Below are positions 40,362 through 50,322 of a stretch of DNA of 64,000 nt, in pieces. This DNA is from Macondimonas sp045864775. Its GTDB lineage: Bacteria; Pseudomonadota; Gammaproteobacteria; UBA5335. Location of the stretch: the NCBI GenBank assembly GCA_045864775.1, contig BTVR01000001.1, positions 868,001 to 932,000 of the forward strand, in the 5' to 3' direction. Position 1 is the stretch's first letter, and the number at the start of each line of letters is the position of its first letter. A model generated the notes under the pieces. The model was not told the origin of the DNA, ran no database searches, and saw only the letters and a list, made by a program, of their open reading frames with translations. The position numbers and the translations under genes were made by a program.

Positions 40362-42299
40362 ATGGAAAAGAAAGACCTCGTCTCAGACGCGCCAGCCCGC
40401 CGCATCACCCCACACGACATTTATCTTTTCAAGGAAGGCTCCCATACCCACCTGTTCGAGAAACTCGGCGCGCACGTCGAATCGCGAGCCGATGGCGACC
40501 CGGTCGTCCATTTCGCCGTCTGGGCGCCGAACGCCGCGGCCGTCTCGGTCATCGGCGATTTCAACGGCTGGCACCCACAGACTCACCCGCTCGAGGCGCG
40601 TGATGACGATTCGGGCATCTGGCAAGGCACCGTCTCGGGCATCGCCATCGGCAGTTCGTACAAATTCCATATCGTCTCGCGCTATCACGGCTATGCCGTC
40701 GACAAGGCCGATCCGTTCGCCATTTGCAGCGAGCCGCCGTCCGCGACCGCCTCACGCCTGTGGACGCTCGACTACGACTGGAGGGACGCCGACTGGATGG
40801 CGCGGCGTCGCGACGCGAACGCACTCGACGCGCCCATGTCGATCTATGAGGTTCATCTGGGCTCATGGCAGCGGGTACCGGAAGAAGGCAACCGTTTTCT
40901 GACCTACCGCGAAGTCGCCCCGCGCCTCGCCGACCATGCCCGCAGCCTGGGCTTCACCCATGTCGAACTGCTGCCCGTCATGGAACATCCGTTCTACGGA
41001 TCCTGGGGCTACCAGACGACGGGCTATTTCGCGCCCACCGCCCGCTACGGGACGCCGCAGGACTTCATGTACCTCGTCGATCATCTGCATCAGGCCGGCA
41101 TCGGCGTGATCCTGGACTGGGTGCCGTCCCACTTTCCCAGCGACGAGCATGGCTTGGCGTATTTCGACGGCACCCACCTGTTCGAGCACGCCGATCCGCG
41201 TCAGGGCTTCCACCCGGAGTGGAACAGCGCCATCTTCAACTACGGCCGCAACGAGGTCCGTTCCTTCCTGCTCTCCAGCGCCTTGTTCTGGCTGGACAAG
41301 TATCACGTCGACGGCCTGCGCGTGGACGCGGTGGCTTCCATGCTGTACCTCGACTATGGGCGTCGCGAAGGCGAATGGATCCCCAACCGCCATGGCGGCC
41401 GCGAAAATCTGGAGGCCATGGCCTTTCTGCGCAAGCTCAACGAAGCCATCTACCAGGATCACCCCGACACCCAGACCATCGCCGAGGAATCCACCGCCTG
41501 GCCCATGGTTTCGCGGCCGACCTATGCCGGCGGACTGGGTTTCGGCATGAAGTGGAACATGGGCTGGATGCACGACACGCTCAAATACTTCCAGACCGAT
41601 CCCATCCATCGCCGCTATCACCAGGGCCAGATCTCCTTCAGCATCTGGTATGCCTTCACGGAAAACTTCCTGTTGCCGCTGTCGCACGATGAAGTGGTGC
41701 ACGGCAAGGGCGCGCTGATCGGCAAGATGCCCGGGGACGAATGGCAGCAGTTCGCCAACCTGCGCCTGCTCTACGGCTACATGTGGGCGCACCCGGGCAA
41801 GAAGCTGCTGTTCATGGGCGGCGAATTCGGTCAGCGACGCGAATGGCAGCACGAAGAGAGCCTTCAATGGCACGTGCTGCAATATCCCCTGCACGACGGC
41901 GTCCAGCGCTGGATCGGCGATCTCAACCACGGCTACCGCACCCTTCCGGCCCTGCATGCGCAGGATTTCAGCCCGGAAGGTTTCGCCTGGATCGATAACC
42001 AGGACTGGGAGAACTCCGTGATCGCGTTCCTGCGCCGCGGCCAGCAGCCGAAGGATGTCGTGCTCGTGGTGTGCAACTTCACGCCGGTCCCGCGGCACAA
42101 CTACCGCTTGGGTGTGCCCGTCGGCGGGCCGTGGGAGGAAGTGCTCAATAGCGACGCGGCGATCTACGGCGGCAGCAACGTCGGCAATCTGGGCCGGATC
42201 GAAGCGGCGCCCGTCGCCGCCCAAGGGCATTTTCAATCGCTTTCGCTGATTCTCCCGCCTTTGGGCGTCATCTACCTGAGACCGGCGGCCGAGCACTGA
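40362..42299 (+). CDS. glgB: 1,4-alpha-glucan branching enzyme
   Basis: A 645-residue GH13 enzyme that introduces alpha-1,6 branches into glucan. A CBM48 domain (HFAVWAPNAAAVSVIGDFNG) lies near residues 50-150. The GH13 barrel includes YEVHLGSWQRV, GVILDWVPSHFPSDEHGL, DGLRVDAVASMLYLDYGR (nucleophile Asp near residue 323), AEESTAWP (acid Glu near 375) and LLPLSHDEVVHGKG. It lacks the extra N1 domain of longer GlgB forms. The ATG at 40362 has AGGA 7 bases upstream. glgE follows 14 bases after the stop. No glgA or glgC is near, so this copy serves the GlgE pathway. Confidence 0.94.
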   Translation: MEKKDLVSDAPARRITPHDIYLFKEGSHTHLFEKLGAHVESRADGDPVVHFAVWAPNAAAVSVIGDFNGWHPQTHPLEARDDDSGIWQGTVSGIAIGSSYKFHIVSRYHGYAVDKADPFAICSEPPSATASRLWTLDYDWRDADWMARRRDANALDAPMSIYEVHLGSWQRVPEEGNRFLTYREVAPRLADHARSLGFTHVELLPVMEHPFYGSWGYQTTGYFAPTARYGTPQDFMYLVDHLHQAGIGVILDWVPSHFPSDEHGLAYFDGTHLFEHADPRQGFHPEWNSAIFNYGRNEVRSFLLSSALFWLDKYHVDGLRVDAVASMLYLDYGRREGEWIPNRHGGRENLEAMAFLRKLNEAIYQDHPDTQTIAEESTAWPMVSRPTYAGGLGFGMKWNMGWMHDTLKYFQTDPIHRRYHQGQISFSIWYAFTENFLLPLSHDEVVHGKGALIGKMPGDEWQQFANLRLLYGYMWAHPGKKLLFMGGEFGQRREWQHEESLQWHVLQYPLHDGVQRWIGDLNHGYRTLPALHAQDFSPEGFAWIDNQDWENSVIAFLRRGQQPKDVVLVVCNFTPVPRHNYRLGVPVGGPWEEVLNSDAAIYGGSNVGNLGRIEAAPVAAQGHFQSLSLILPPLGVIYLRPAAEH

Positions 42300-42313
42300 A
42301 ACGAGGGCATCTC

Positions 42314-44311
42314 ATGACACAGTATCCGCAGGAAGGACGGCGGCGGGTCGTCATCGAGCGCGTCCGGCCGGAGGTCGACGCGGGGCGCTTTGCCATCAAG
42401 CGGGCCATCGGCGAGCGGGTCGAGGTCTCGGCAGCGATCTTCTGCGATGGCCATGACCACATCAGCGCAGCCGTCCGCTACCGGTTTGCGACGGACGCCG
42501 ATTGGCTTGAAGCCCCCATGGAGGCGCTGCTCAACGACCGCTGGCAGGGCGCGTTTACGGTCGATCGCATCGGAACCTATGAGTATGTGGTGGCGGCCTG
42601 GATCGACCCGTTCCTGACGTGGCGCCACGATCTGCTGCGCCGGACGGATGCGGCCGACATTGCACTCGCCCTCCAGAGCGGCGCGTTGCTGGTGAGCGAT
42701 GCCGGGCGGCGCGCCGGCGGTCCCGACGGCGCTGCGCTCCTCAGCTTTGCCGACCGACTGGCCAGCGTCGACGCCGAACAGGGCCGCGCGCTCGCGGCAG
42801 GCGCGCCGCTCGAGCAACTCATGGCGCGTCATGCCGAACGGCGCTTCGTCCAGCACGGCGCATCGCTGCGCGTGACGGTCGATCCCGTCAGAGCGCGATT
42901 CTCGAGTTGGTATGAACTGTTTCCACGATCGTGCAGCCCGACCAGCGGGGTCCACGGCACCTTTGCCGACTGCGCCACCCGTCTGCCCGATATCGCGCGC
43001 ATGGGCTTCGACGTCGTCTATCTGCCGCCCATCCATCCGATCGGACGTACCTTCCGCAAGGGTCCCAACAACGCTCTGGCGGCGGGACCGGATGATGTCG
43101 GTTCGCCATGGGCCATCGGTGGTCCGGAGGGCGGGCACAAGGCGATCCACCCCGCGCTCGGTACCTTGGACGATTTCCGCACCCTCGTTGCCCGGGCTCG
43201 CGAGGCAAACCTCGAGATCGCGCTGGACATCGCCTTGCAATGCTCGCCGGATCATCCCTACGTGCGCGAACATCCTGCGTGGTTCCGCCACCGTCCCGAT
43301 GGCTCGATCCAGTATGCAGAAAACCCCCCCAAGAAATACCAGGACATCTATCCCTTCGATTTCGAGACCGATGACTGGCAGGGCCTGTGGGCCGAACTCC
43401 GGAGCATCTTCGTGTTCTGGATCGAGCAGGGCGTGCGGATCTTTCGGGTGGACAACCCCCATACCAAGCCCTTTGCCTTCTGGGAATGGCTCATCGACGA
43501 CATCAAGCGGGTCCAGCCGGAAGTGATCTTTCTCGCCGAGGCCTTCACTCGCCCGAGCATCATGCATCGCCTCGCCAAGCTGGGGTTCAGCCAGTCCTAC
43601 ACCTACTTCACCTGGCGCAACACCAGGCAGGAACTCTCCGATTACCTGCTCGAGCTGACCCAGCACGAGTCGCGCGAATACTTCCGGCCCAACCTGTGGC
43701 CGAATACGCCCGACATCCTGCCGGAGTTCTTGCAATACGGCGGCCGGCCGGCCTTCATGCTCCGAGCGGCATTGGCCGCCACACTGGGCGCGAATTACGG
43801 CCTCTATGGACCGGCCTTCGAACTGCTCGAACACCAGGCCCGCGAACCCGGGAGCGAGGAGTATCTCGACTCGGAGAAATACCAGTTGCGCCACTGGGAG
43901 CTGGATCGACCCGACAGCCTGGCGCCTTTCATTACCCGGCTGAACCGCATCCGCCGCGAAAATCCCGCATTCCAGCAGGCCTGGAACCTGCGCCTGCATC
44001 CGGTCGACAACGATCTGCTGCTTTGCTACAGCAAAACCGCGCTGGCGGCGGACGGCCAGGGCGATGTCCTCGTCATGGTGGCCAATCTCGATCCGCACAA
44101 CGTGCAGTCGGGATGGATCGAGCTGCCGCTGGAGACCTTCGGGATGACCGGCGGCGATTCCTTCCAGGCACATGATCTGTTGTCCGATGCCCGGTTCCTG
44201 TGGCAGGGCGCGCGCCAGTTCGTGCGCCTGGACCCGCAATCCGCGCCGATCCACATCCTCCGCCTGCGCCGCCGCCTGCGCAGCGAACGGGATTTCGATT
44301 ACTTCCAATAA
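42314..44311 (+). CDS. glgE: Alpha-1,4-glucan:maltose-1-phosphate maltosyltransferase
   Basis: A 665-residue GH13_3 enzyme that extends alpha-1,4-glucan with maltosyl units from maltose-1-phosphate. Diagnostic stretches are PIHPIGRTFRKGPNNAL, ALDIALQCSPDHPYVREHP with WFRHRPDGSIQYAENPPKKY, GVRIFRVDNPHTKPFAFWEW (nucleophile Asp near residue 380) and FLAEAFTRP (acid Glu near 407). An N-terminal beta-domain precedes the barrel. The length agrees with characterised bacterial GlgE. It sits between glgB and the TreS-maltokinase fusion, with 14- and 24-base gaps, so the pathway is one operon. Confidence 0.95.
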   Translation: MTQYPQEGRRRVVIERVRPEVDAGRFAIKRAIGERVEVSAAIFCDGHDHISAAVRYRFATDADWLEAPMEALLNDRWQGAFTVDRIGTYEYVVAAWIDPFLTWRHDLLRRTDAADIALALQSGALLVSDAGRRAGGPDGAALLSFADRLASVDAEQGRALAAGAPLEQLMARHAERRFVQHGASLRVTVDPVRARFSSWYELFPRSCSPTSGVHGTFADCATRLPDIARMGFDVVYLPPIHPIGRTFRKGPNNALAAGPDDVGSPWAIGGPEGGHKAIHPALGTLDDFRTLVARAREANLEIALDIALQCSPDHPYVREHPAWFRHRPDGSIQYAENPPKKYQDIYPFDFETDDWQGLWAELRSIFVFWIEQGVRIFRVDNPHTKPFAFWEWLIDDIKRVQPEVIFLAEAFTRPSIMHRLAKLGFSQSYTYFTWRNTRQELSDYLLELTQHESREYFRPNLWPNTPDILPEFLQYGGRPAFMLRAALAATLGANYGLYGPAFELLEHQAREPGSEEYLDSEKYQLRHWELDRPDSLAPFITRLNRIRRENPAFQQAWNLRLHPVDNDLLLCYSKTALAADGQGDVLVMVANLDPHNVQSGWIELPLETFGMTGGDSFQAHDLLSDARFLWQGARQFVRLDPQSAPIHILRLRRRLRSERDFDYFQ

Positions 44312-44335
44312 GACCGTCCGAGCGGAGACCGCAGC

Positions 44336-47300
44336 ATGGAACCCGGAATCATCCCCGCCACTACCCCGTCCGATGCATTGCTGGAATGGTGGAACAGCCC
44401 CTTGTGGTACAAGGACGCGATCATCTACGAACTGCCCGTCAAGGCATTCTGCGACGCCGACAACGACGGCATCGGCGATTTCCGCGGCCTGACCGAAAAG
44501 CTCGACTATCTGAAGGACCTCGGCGTCAATACGCTGTGGCTGCTGCCCTTCTATCCCTCGCCGTTCCGGGACGACGGCTACGACATCTCCGACTACCGCA
44601 ACGTCGACCGCCAATACGGCACCCGCGCCGACTTCAAGCATTTCATCCGCGAGGCGCATCGGCGCCATCTCAAGGTGATCACCGAACTGGTCATCAACCA
44701 CACCTCGGACCAGCACCCCTGGTTCCAGGCGGCCCGTCGGGCCCCGCTGGGATCGTCCAAGCGAAACTTTTATGTCTGGAGCGATACCGACAAGAAATTC
44801 GCGGACACGCGCATCATCTTTACCGACGCGGAAAAGTCGAATTGGGCCTGGGACGAGGTGGCGCAGGCGTATTACTGGCACCGGTTCTTCTCGCATCAGC
44901 CGGATCTCAATCACAACAATCCGGCCGTGGTGAACGCCGTGATCCGCGTGATGCGCTTCTGGCTCGATCTGGGGGTGGATGGCCTGCGGCTGGACGCCAT
45001 TCCCTATCTGTGCGTGCGCGAGGGCACCAGCAACGAAAACCTCCCCGAAACCCACGCGGTCATCAAGAAGATCCGCGCCGTGATCGATGCCAACTACCCG
45101 AACCGCATGCTGCTCGCCGAAGCCAACCAGTGGCCGGAGGACGTGCGCGAGTATTTCGGGGAAGGCGATGAATGCCACATGGCCTATCACTTCCCGCTGA
45201 TGCCCCGCCTGTACATGGCCATCGCCCAGGAAGACCGGCATCCCATCGTGGAAATCATGGCACAGACGCCGGACATCCCCGAAAACTGCCAATGGGCGAT
45301 CTTTCTGCGCAACCACGACGAGTTGACGCTGGAAATGGTCACCAGCCGAGAGCGCGATTACATGTACACCATGTACGCGGTGGACCCCCGGGCGCGGCTC
45401 AACGTCGGCATCCGGCGCCGACTGGCCCCGCTGATGGACAACAATCGCGAAAAGATCGAACTGATGAACTTCCTCGTCATGACGCTGCCGGGCTCGCCGA
45501 TCCTGTACTACGGCGATGAGATCGGCATGGGCGACAACGTCTATCTCGGCGATCGCAACGGCGTGCGGACGCCGATGCAATGGACATCCGACCGCAACGG
45601 CGGCTTTTCCCGCGCCGATCCGCAGCGTCTGTTCCTGCCGCCGGTCATGGATCCGGTCTACGGCTACCAGACCATCAACGTCGAGGCGCAGTTGCGCAAT
45701 CCCTCCTCGCTGCTGCATTGGACGCGGCGACTGATCGCGGCGCGCAAGACCTATCGGGCGTTCGGCAACGGCAATCTGAAGTTCCTCTCGCCCGGCAACC
45801 GCAAGATCCTGGCGTATGTGCGTGAGTGGCAGGACGAAAAGATCCTGTGCGTCGTGAACCTCTCGCGCAGCGCGCAGCCGGTTGAATTGGATCTCGCGGA
45901 ATACAAGCAGCACGTCCCCGTCGAATTGCTGGGGCACACGCCCTTCCCGCCGATCGGGGACCTGCCCTATCTGCTCACCCTGAAAGGCTACGGCTACTAC
46001 AGCTTTCGACTGGCCCGGGACGTCGATGCGCCCGCGTGGCACCAGGATCGCCTCCCAGGCCGCGAACTGCCGGTCCTGGTGCTCACTGATGGCTGGATGA
46101 CGTTCCTGGGGGGGCGCACCCTCGTCAATCCCGTCCGCCGGGCCATCGAGAGCCGGACCCAGACCCAATTCCAGCAACAGATCCTGGCGCCCTACCTCAG
46201 GGACAAGCGGTGGTTTGCGGGCAAGGGCCGCAGCATCTCGCGCATCGACATCCTGGAACAGGACGAATGGCGCGACGGCGGTGGACGCTGGCTGTTGACA
46301 CTCATCGAGGTGCACTTCACCGAGGGCCCGGCGCAACGCTACTTCCTGCCGCTGGCGCTGGCCTGGGAAGACGAACTCGGCGAAGACACATTGCACGGGC
46401 TGCTCCCTTGGACCCTGGCGCGTGTGCGCGAAAAGGCGCGCATGGGTGTCCTGTACAGCGCCTATGGGGATGCGGCCTTTTGCCGCGCGCTGGTGACGGC
46501 CATGGCGCAGGGACGGGAAGTGCCGCTGGGGCGCGGGCTCCTGCGCTTCACCACGACGGGTGTGATCGACGATCTGCCAAGCGCGCTACAGGAACCCGTC
46601 CATCACCCCGCGCTCGAGCAGAGCAACATCGCCGTGCTGTTCGGCCAGCGGCTGTTCCTGAAGGCTTACGGCCGCCTGCAGCAGGGCATCAATCCGGAAG
46701 TCGAGGTCGGCGCCTATCTCACCCAACAGGCGCACTATCCCAACATCGTGCCCCTGGCCGGATCGCTGGAATATCAGGAGCCCACGGGCGAGCCGCTCAC
46801 CTTGGCGATCCTGCAGCCCTTCCTCGGCAACCAGGGATCGGCCTGGGACTACACGGTGGGTTATCTCGAGCGCGTGCTGGCGGAACCGGAGGCAGACTCC
46901 GCCGAAGACGGTGCCGCCAGCCAGCACGCGTTCTTCACCCATCAGATGCACAACCTGGGCCGGCGCACGGCGGAACTTCACCGCTCATTCGCGCTCCGCA
47001 CCGGGGATCCGGCCTTCGACCCGGAACGGGTCAGCCCAGCCGAACTGGATGGGTGGTTCGGCACGGTGCGCCAGGAAGCCACGGCTACCCTGGACGCGCT
47101 CGCGCAATCGCTCGACCGGCTGCCCGAAGCCATCCGCGAATGCGGCCATCGCCTCCTCGTCCAGCGTCAGAGCGTGCTGGAGGCGCTGCAACCTGCCGAG
47201 CTGGCGCACGCCACCATCGTGCGCAGCCGTTACCACGGCGACTATCATCTGGGCCAGGTCTTGCTGGTCGCGGATGACTTCGTGATCACCGACTTCGAGG

Positions 47301-47674
47301 GCGAACCGGCCAGGCCGGTGGCCGAACGACGCGCCAAGCACTCGCCACTGCGAGACGTCGCCGGCATGCTGCGCTCCTTTGATTATGCCGGTATGGTGGC
47401 GCTGGCCCAAAGCACCACGGAAAGGCCGGCCGACCGGCTGCGACTCGAGCCGGCCGTGCGCGCCTGGGAGCAGGAGACGGAGGCCGCGTTTCTGGAGGGC
47501 TACCGCGCCGCCATCGCGGACGCCGCGACCTACCCGGCAGACGAAGAGGTGAGGCAGCACCTGCTGCGCCTGTTCCTGATCGAGAAATGCCTCTACGAAA
47601 TCCGCTATGAGTTGAACAACCGTCCCGCCTGGGTGGGGATTCCCGTGCAGGGCCTGTTGCGTCTGCTCGCGTGA
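44336..47674 (+). CDS. treS: Trehalose synthase (TreS) fused to maltokinase (Pep2/Mak)
   Basis: A 1112-residue two-enzyme protein. The TreS part (about 1-550) isomerises trehalose and maltose: WWNSPLWYKDAIIYELPVKA, DGLRLDAIPYLCVREGT, LLAEANQWPEDV and IFLRNHDELTLEMV. The kinase part (about 580-1112) phosphorylates maltose: LAPYLRDKRWFAGKGRSISR at its start, then RSRYHGDYHLGQVLLVADD near residue 970 and ITDFEGEP, the catalytic and metal-binding loops. The fusion ties maltose formation to its phosphorylation for GlgE. Such TreS-Pep2 fusions are known in other bacteria. It ends the glgB-glgE-treS operon. An MscS-type gene starts 38 bases later. Confidence 0.94.
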   Translation: MEPGIIPATTPSDALLEWWNSPLWYKDAIIYELPVKAFCDADNDGIGDFRGLTEKLDYLKDLGVNTLWLLPFYPSPFRDDGYDISDYRNVDRQYGTRADFKHFIREAHRRHLKVITELVINHTSDQHPWFQAARRAPLGSSKRNFYVWSDTDKKFADTRIIFTDAEKSNWAWDEVAQAYYWHRFFSHQPDLNHNNPAVVNAVIRVMRFWLDLGVDGLRLDAIPYLCVREGTSNENLPETHAVIKKIRAVIDANYPNRMLLAEANQWPEDVREYFGEGDECHMAYHFPLMPRLYMAIAQEDRHPIVEIMAQTPDIPENCQWAIFLRNHDELTLEMVTSRERDYMYTMYAVDPRARLNVGIRRRLAPLMDNNREKIELMNFLVMTLPGSPILYYGDEIGMGDNVYLGDRNGVRTPMQWTSDRNGGFSRADPQRLFLPPVMDPVYGYQTINVEAQLRNPSSLLHWTRRLIAARKTYRAFGNGNLKFLSPGNRKILAYVREWQDEKILCVVNLSRSAQPVELDLAEYKQHVPVELLGHTPFPPIGDLPYLLTLKGYGYYSFRLARDVDAPAWHQDRLPGRELPVLVLTDGWMTFLGGRTLVNPVRRAIESRTQTQFQQQILAPYLRDKRWFAGKGRSISRIDILEQDEWRDGGGRWLLTLIEVHFTEGPAQRYFLPLALAWEDELGEDTLHGLLPWTLARVREKARMGVLYSAYGDAAFCRALVTAMAQGREVPLGRGLLRFTTTGVIDDLPSALQEPVHHPALEQSNIAVLFGQRLFLKAYGRLQQGINPEVEVGAYLTQQAHYPNIVPLAGSLEYQEPTGEPLTLAILQPFLGNQGSAWDYTVGYLERVLAEPEADSAEDGAASQHAFFTHQMHNLGRRTAELHRSFALRTGDPAFDPERVSPAELDGWFGTVRQEATATLDALAQSLDRLPEAIRECGHRLLVQRQSVLEALQPAELAHATIVRSRYHGDYHLGQVLLVADDFVITDFEGEPARPVAERRAKHSPLRDVAGMLRSFDYAGMVALAQSTTERPADRLRLEPAVRAWEQETEAAFLEGYRAAIADAATYPADEEVRQHLLRLFLIEKCLYEIRYELNNRPAWVGIPVQGLLRLLA

Positions 47675-47711
47675 CGTGCCGGAACATCGTGGGTCGAGCG
47701 GGCTGGCGCTG

Positions 47712-49088
47712 ATGGATGGCATGCGCCAGATCCCGGTGACGGTGTGGCTGATGACCGCCGCCGGTCTCGGCCTCACGGTGCTGCTGGCGGCGCTGCTGCA
47801 TCGCCTGTTGCGGCCGGCGAACGGCCTCAGTCACCAGGCGCCGGCCTCGCCCCCGGAGTTGCGACAAATCATCCGCGAGATTCTGGTCGCCTCCCGCGCC
47901 CCCGTCGTGAGCGCGATCGGCGTAATCGGGGGCTATCTGTCGGTCCAACCGCTGCTGCGGACGCTCGAGACCCAGACCGGCCTCGCGCTGCTCGTGCCAC
48001 TCGAGAGACTGCGCGATGCCCTGCTCTTCGTCTGGACCTTCTGGGTGCTCTACCGCATCGCTCGGCGTCTGGCGCGCTTCGCCGAACGCTGGGGTCAGCG
48101 GCAGGCATCGACGCTGGAATCGTTGTTCATCCCCGTGCTGGCCAACGGCCTGCAGTTGATCCTGCCGCTGCTTGCGTTGCTGCTGGCCCGGCCGTTGTTG
48201 CCGACGGCGCCGCGCTACACGGCCGTGGTCAATCTCGTCGTCTCGATGCTCCTCATCGTCACCGTGGCCTGGGTGCTGATCCGTGCGCTCAACGTGATGG
48301 ATCGGCTGGTCGCCATCCGCTACCCCATCCATGTCGCCGACAATCTGCAGGCGCGCAGCATCCGCACCCAGTTTGCCTTTTTGCGCAAGCTGGGCATCTT
48401 CCTCGTCATCCTGATCGCCGGCGCCTCGACGTTGACGCTGTTCGATGGCGCCCGCCAGCTCGGCACGAGTCTGCTGACCTCCGCCGGCATCTTGGGCCTG
48501 GTCGTGGGGTTTGCGGCGCAGAAAATTCTGGGCAACCTTCTGGCGGGCTTCCAGATCGCGCTGACCCAGCCCATCCGCATCGACGATGCCGTGATCGTCG
48601 AGAACGAGTGGGGATGGATCGAGGAATTGACGCTGACCTACGTCGTGGTGCGGCTGTGGGACTGGCGGCGTCTCGTCCTGCCGATCAACTACTTCATCGA
48701 AAAGCCGTTCCAGAACTGGACGCGCAATTCGTCCGAACTGATCGGCAGCGTCTTCCTGTATACCGACTACGCCGTGCCGCTGGAACCGCTGCGCGCCGAG
48801 CTCACGCGGCTGCTCACGGACCATCCGCTCTGGGACGGCAAGGTCAACGTCCTGCAGGTGACCGACAGCCGGGAACGGGTCATCGAATTGCGGGCGCTGA
48901 TGAGCGCGCGCAATGCGCCGGAAGCCTGGGATCTGCGCTGCGCCATCCGCGAGGGGCTCATCGTCTATCTGCAGCGCGAGCATCCTGCGGCGCTGCCGAG
49001 ACTGCGTGCCGACATCGGCGGCGACGCCCTTCGGCCAGCACCATCCGATCCCAGCTCCGCGGCCGCTGGCACCGGAACCCCGTCATGA
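47712..49088 (+). CDS. MscS-family mechanosensitive ion channel
   Basis: A 458-residue membrane protein. About six or seven helices are visible (IPVTVWLMTAAGLGLTVLLA; LRDALLFVWTFWVLYRIA; LANGLQLILPLLALLLAR; YTAVVNLVVSMLLIVTVAWV; FLRKLGIFLVILIAGASTLT). The pore-lining helix and following beta domain are SAGILGLVVGFAAQKILGNL and IALTQPIRIDDAVIVENEWG. A C-terminal soluble domain follows. It is a longer member than E. coli MscS (286). It could release solutes on osmotic downshift. The start is uncertain (ATG 47712, ATG 47721 or GTG 47676). Lying just after the trehalose/glucan genes, it may share osmotic regulation, which is inference. Confidence 0.87.
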   Translation: MDGMRQIPVTVWLMTAAGLGLTVLLAALLHRLLRPANGLSHQAPASPPELRQIIREILVASRAPVVSAIGVIGGYLSVQPLLRTLETQTGLALLVPLERLRDALLFVWTFWVLYRIARRLARFAERWGQRQASTLESLFIPVLANGLQLILPLLALLLARPLLPTAPRYTAVVNLVVSMLLIVTVAWVLIRALNVMDRLVAIRYPIHVADNLQARSIRTQFAFLRKLGIFLVILIAGASTLTLFDGARQLGTSLLTSAGILGLVVGFAAQKILGNLLAGFQIALTQPIRIDDAVIVENEWGWIEELTLTYVVVRLWDWRRLVLPINYFIEKPFQNWTRNSSELIGSVFLYTDYAVPLEPLRAELTRLLTDHPLWDGKVNVLQVTDSRERVIELRALMSARNAPEAWDLRCAIREGLIVYLQREHPAALPRLRADIGGDALRPAPSDPSSAAAGTGTPS

Positions 49089-49122
49089 CGGGTCTCGGCA
49101 GCTCGTCGCCGGCCCCGCCCGT

Positions 49123-50322
49123 TCAGCGACGACGGGTCGGCATCGGGCGGCCAGACGCGCCCCCCGTCGCCACGAGGCGCCCCGCCGCTGCCTCCCAGCG
49201 ATCCGGTGGATGGGCCGCAACCGCTTCGGCGAGCACGATTCGTTGCACGCGCGGCGTGACCCGGCAAAGGAGCTCGTATCCGATGGTCCCGATCGACGCG
49301 GCCAAGGTCTCGACGGAAGCGCCGCCGTTCCCCCAAAGCACCACGCGCGCGCCCACCGTTTCGCTCGCCTGAGGCCCCAGATCGACCGTCAACAGATCCA
49401 TGGACACGCGGCCCACCAGCGGCACCGGGCGGCCGTTCACCCATACTGGCGTCCCGCTGGGCAGGGTGCGCGGATAGCCGTCGCCGTAACCGGTGGCGAC
49501 CACACCCAGACACGTTGCCCGCGGTGTGCGCCAGGTTCCGCCGTAGCCGACGGCGGCACCGGCATGCAGGGACTTCACGGCGATCAGTTCCGAACAAAGC
49601 GACATGACGGGACGCAGATCGGTATCCGCGCCCTGCTCCCCCGCAAAGGGAGAGACACCGTAGAGCATGATGCCCGGGCGCACCCAGTCGGCGTGACTCT
49701 GGGGCCAGGCGAGCACGCCTGCGGAGTTGGCGATGTTGCGTGGCCCGCCCAGTCCCATGGTCGCGCCAGCCAATGCGCACAGCTGGCGATCGGTCTCGGG
49801 GCACTCCCCCCGCCGCGCATGGGCCAGATGCGTCATCCAGCCGACCGGCCCCGCGACTGCCGGGCAGTCCGACAGCCGTCGCCACAGGGCACCGGCCTCC
49901 TCGACGTCAACCCCGAGCCGCCCCATCCCCGTATCGACCTTCAGCCACACGCGCACCCGATCCGGCAAGGGCACGCGTTCGAGCAGGTCGACCTGGAGCG
50001 TATGGTGAACGACGAGGTCCAGCCTCAGGTCCGCCGCCAACTGCAAGTCCTCGGCATCGAAGACGCCTTCCAGGACCGCGATGGGCGCGCCTATTCCACC
50101 GGCCCGGAGTTGCAGCGCCTCATCGAGGCGCGCCACGGCCAAGGCATCGGCATGCGCCGCGAGGGTATGCGCCACCGTCAGCAAGCCGTGGCCGTAGGCG
50201 TCGGCCTTGACCACGGCCATGACGCGCGCGTCCGGCGCATGGCGGCGCACGACCGCAAGGTTGTGGGTAAGCGCCGCGAGATCGATCTCGATCCACGGGG
50301 CGCCGCGCCGGGCCGCCTTCAT
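49123..50322 (-). CDS. alr: Alanine racemase
   Basis: A 399-residue PLP enzyme that makes D-alanine for peptidoglycan. The PLP lysine is K39 in VMAVVKADAYGHG. The C-terminal catalytic Tyr is in PGIMLYGVSPFAG. RVSMDLLTVDLG is the usual PLP-binding strand. It overlaps the dnaB stop in an ATGA quartet, the conserved dnaB-alr order of gammaproteobacteria. A slightly long C-terminal tail, Arg-rich (RLVATGGASGRPMPTRRR), exceeds the usual length by some 35 residues. It is convergent with the channel gene, 34 bases apart. Confidence 0.95.
   Translation of the reverse strand: MKAARRGAPWIEIDLAALTHNLAVVRRHAPDARVMAVVKADAYGHGLLTVAHTLAAHADALAVARLDEALQLRAGGIGAPIAVLEGVFDAEDLQLAADLRLDLVVHHTLQVDLLERVPLPDRVRVWLKVDTGMGRLGVDVEEAGALWRRLSDCPAVAGPVGWMTHLAHARRGECPETDRQLCALAGATMGLGGPRNIANSAGVLAWPQSHADWVRPGIMLYGVSPFAGEQGADTDLRPVMSLCSELIAVKSLHAGAAVGYGGTWRTPRATCLGVVATGYGDGYPRTLPSGTPVWVNGRPVPLVGRVSMDLLTVDLGPQASETVGARVVLWGNGGASVETLAASIGTIGYELLCRVTPRVQRIVLAEAVAAHPPDRWEAAAGRLVATGGASGRPMPTRRR

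Noticed and set aside
42272..46396. A 1374-codon open frame on the minus strand
   Set aside because: It is antisense to glgE and treS, which carry full catalytic motifs; the frame reads as low-complexity His/Gly/Asp/Arg-rich sequence typical of a GC-rich shadow.
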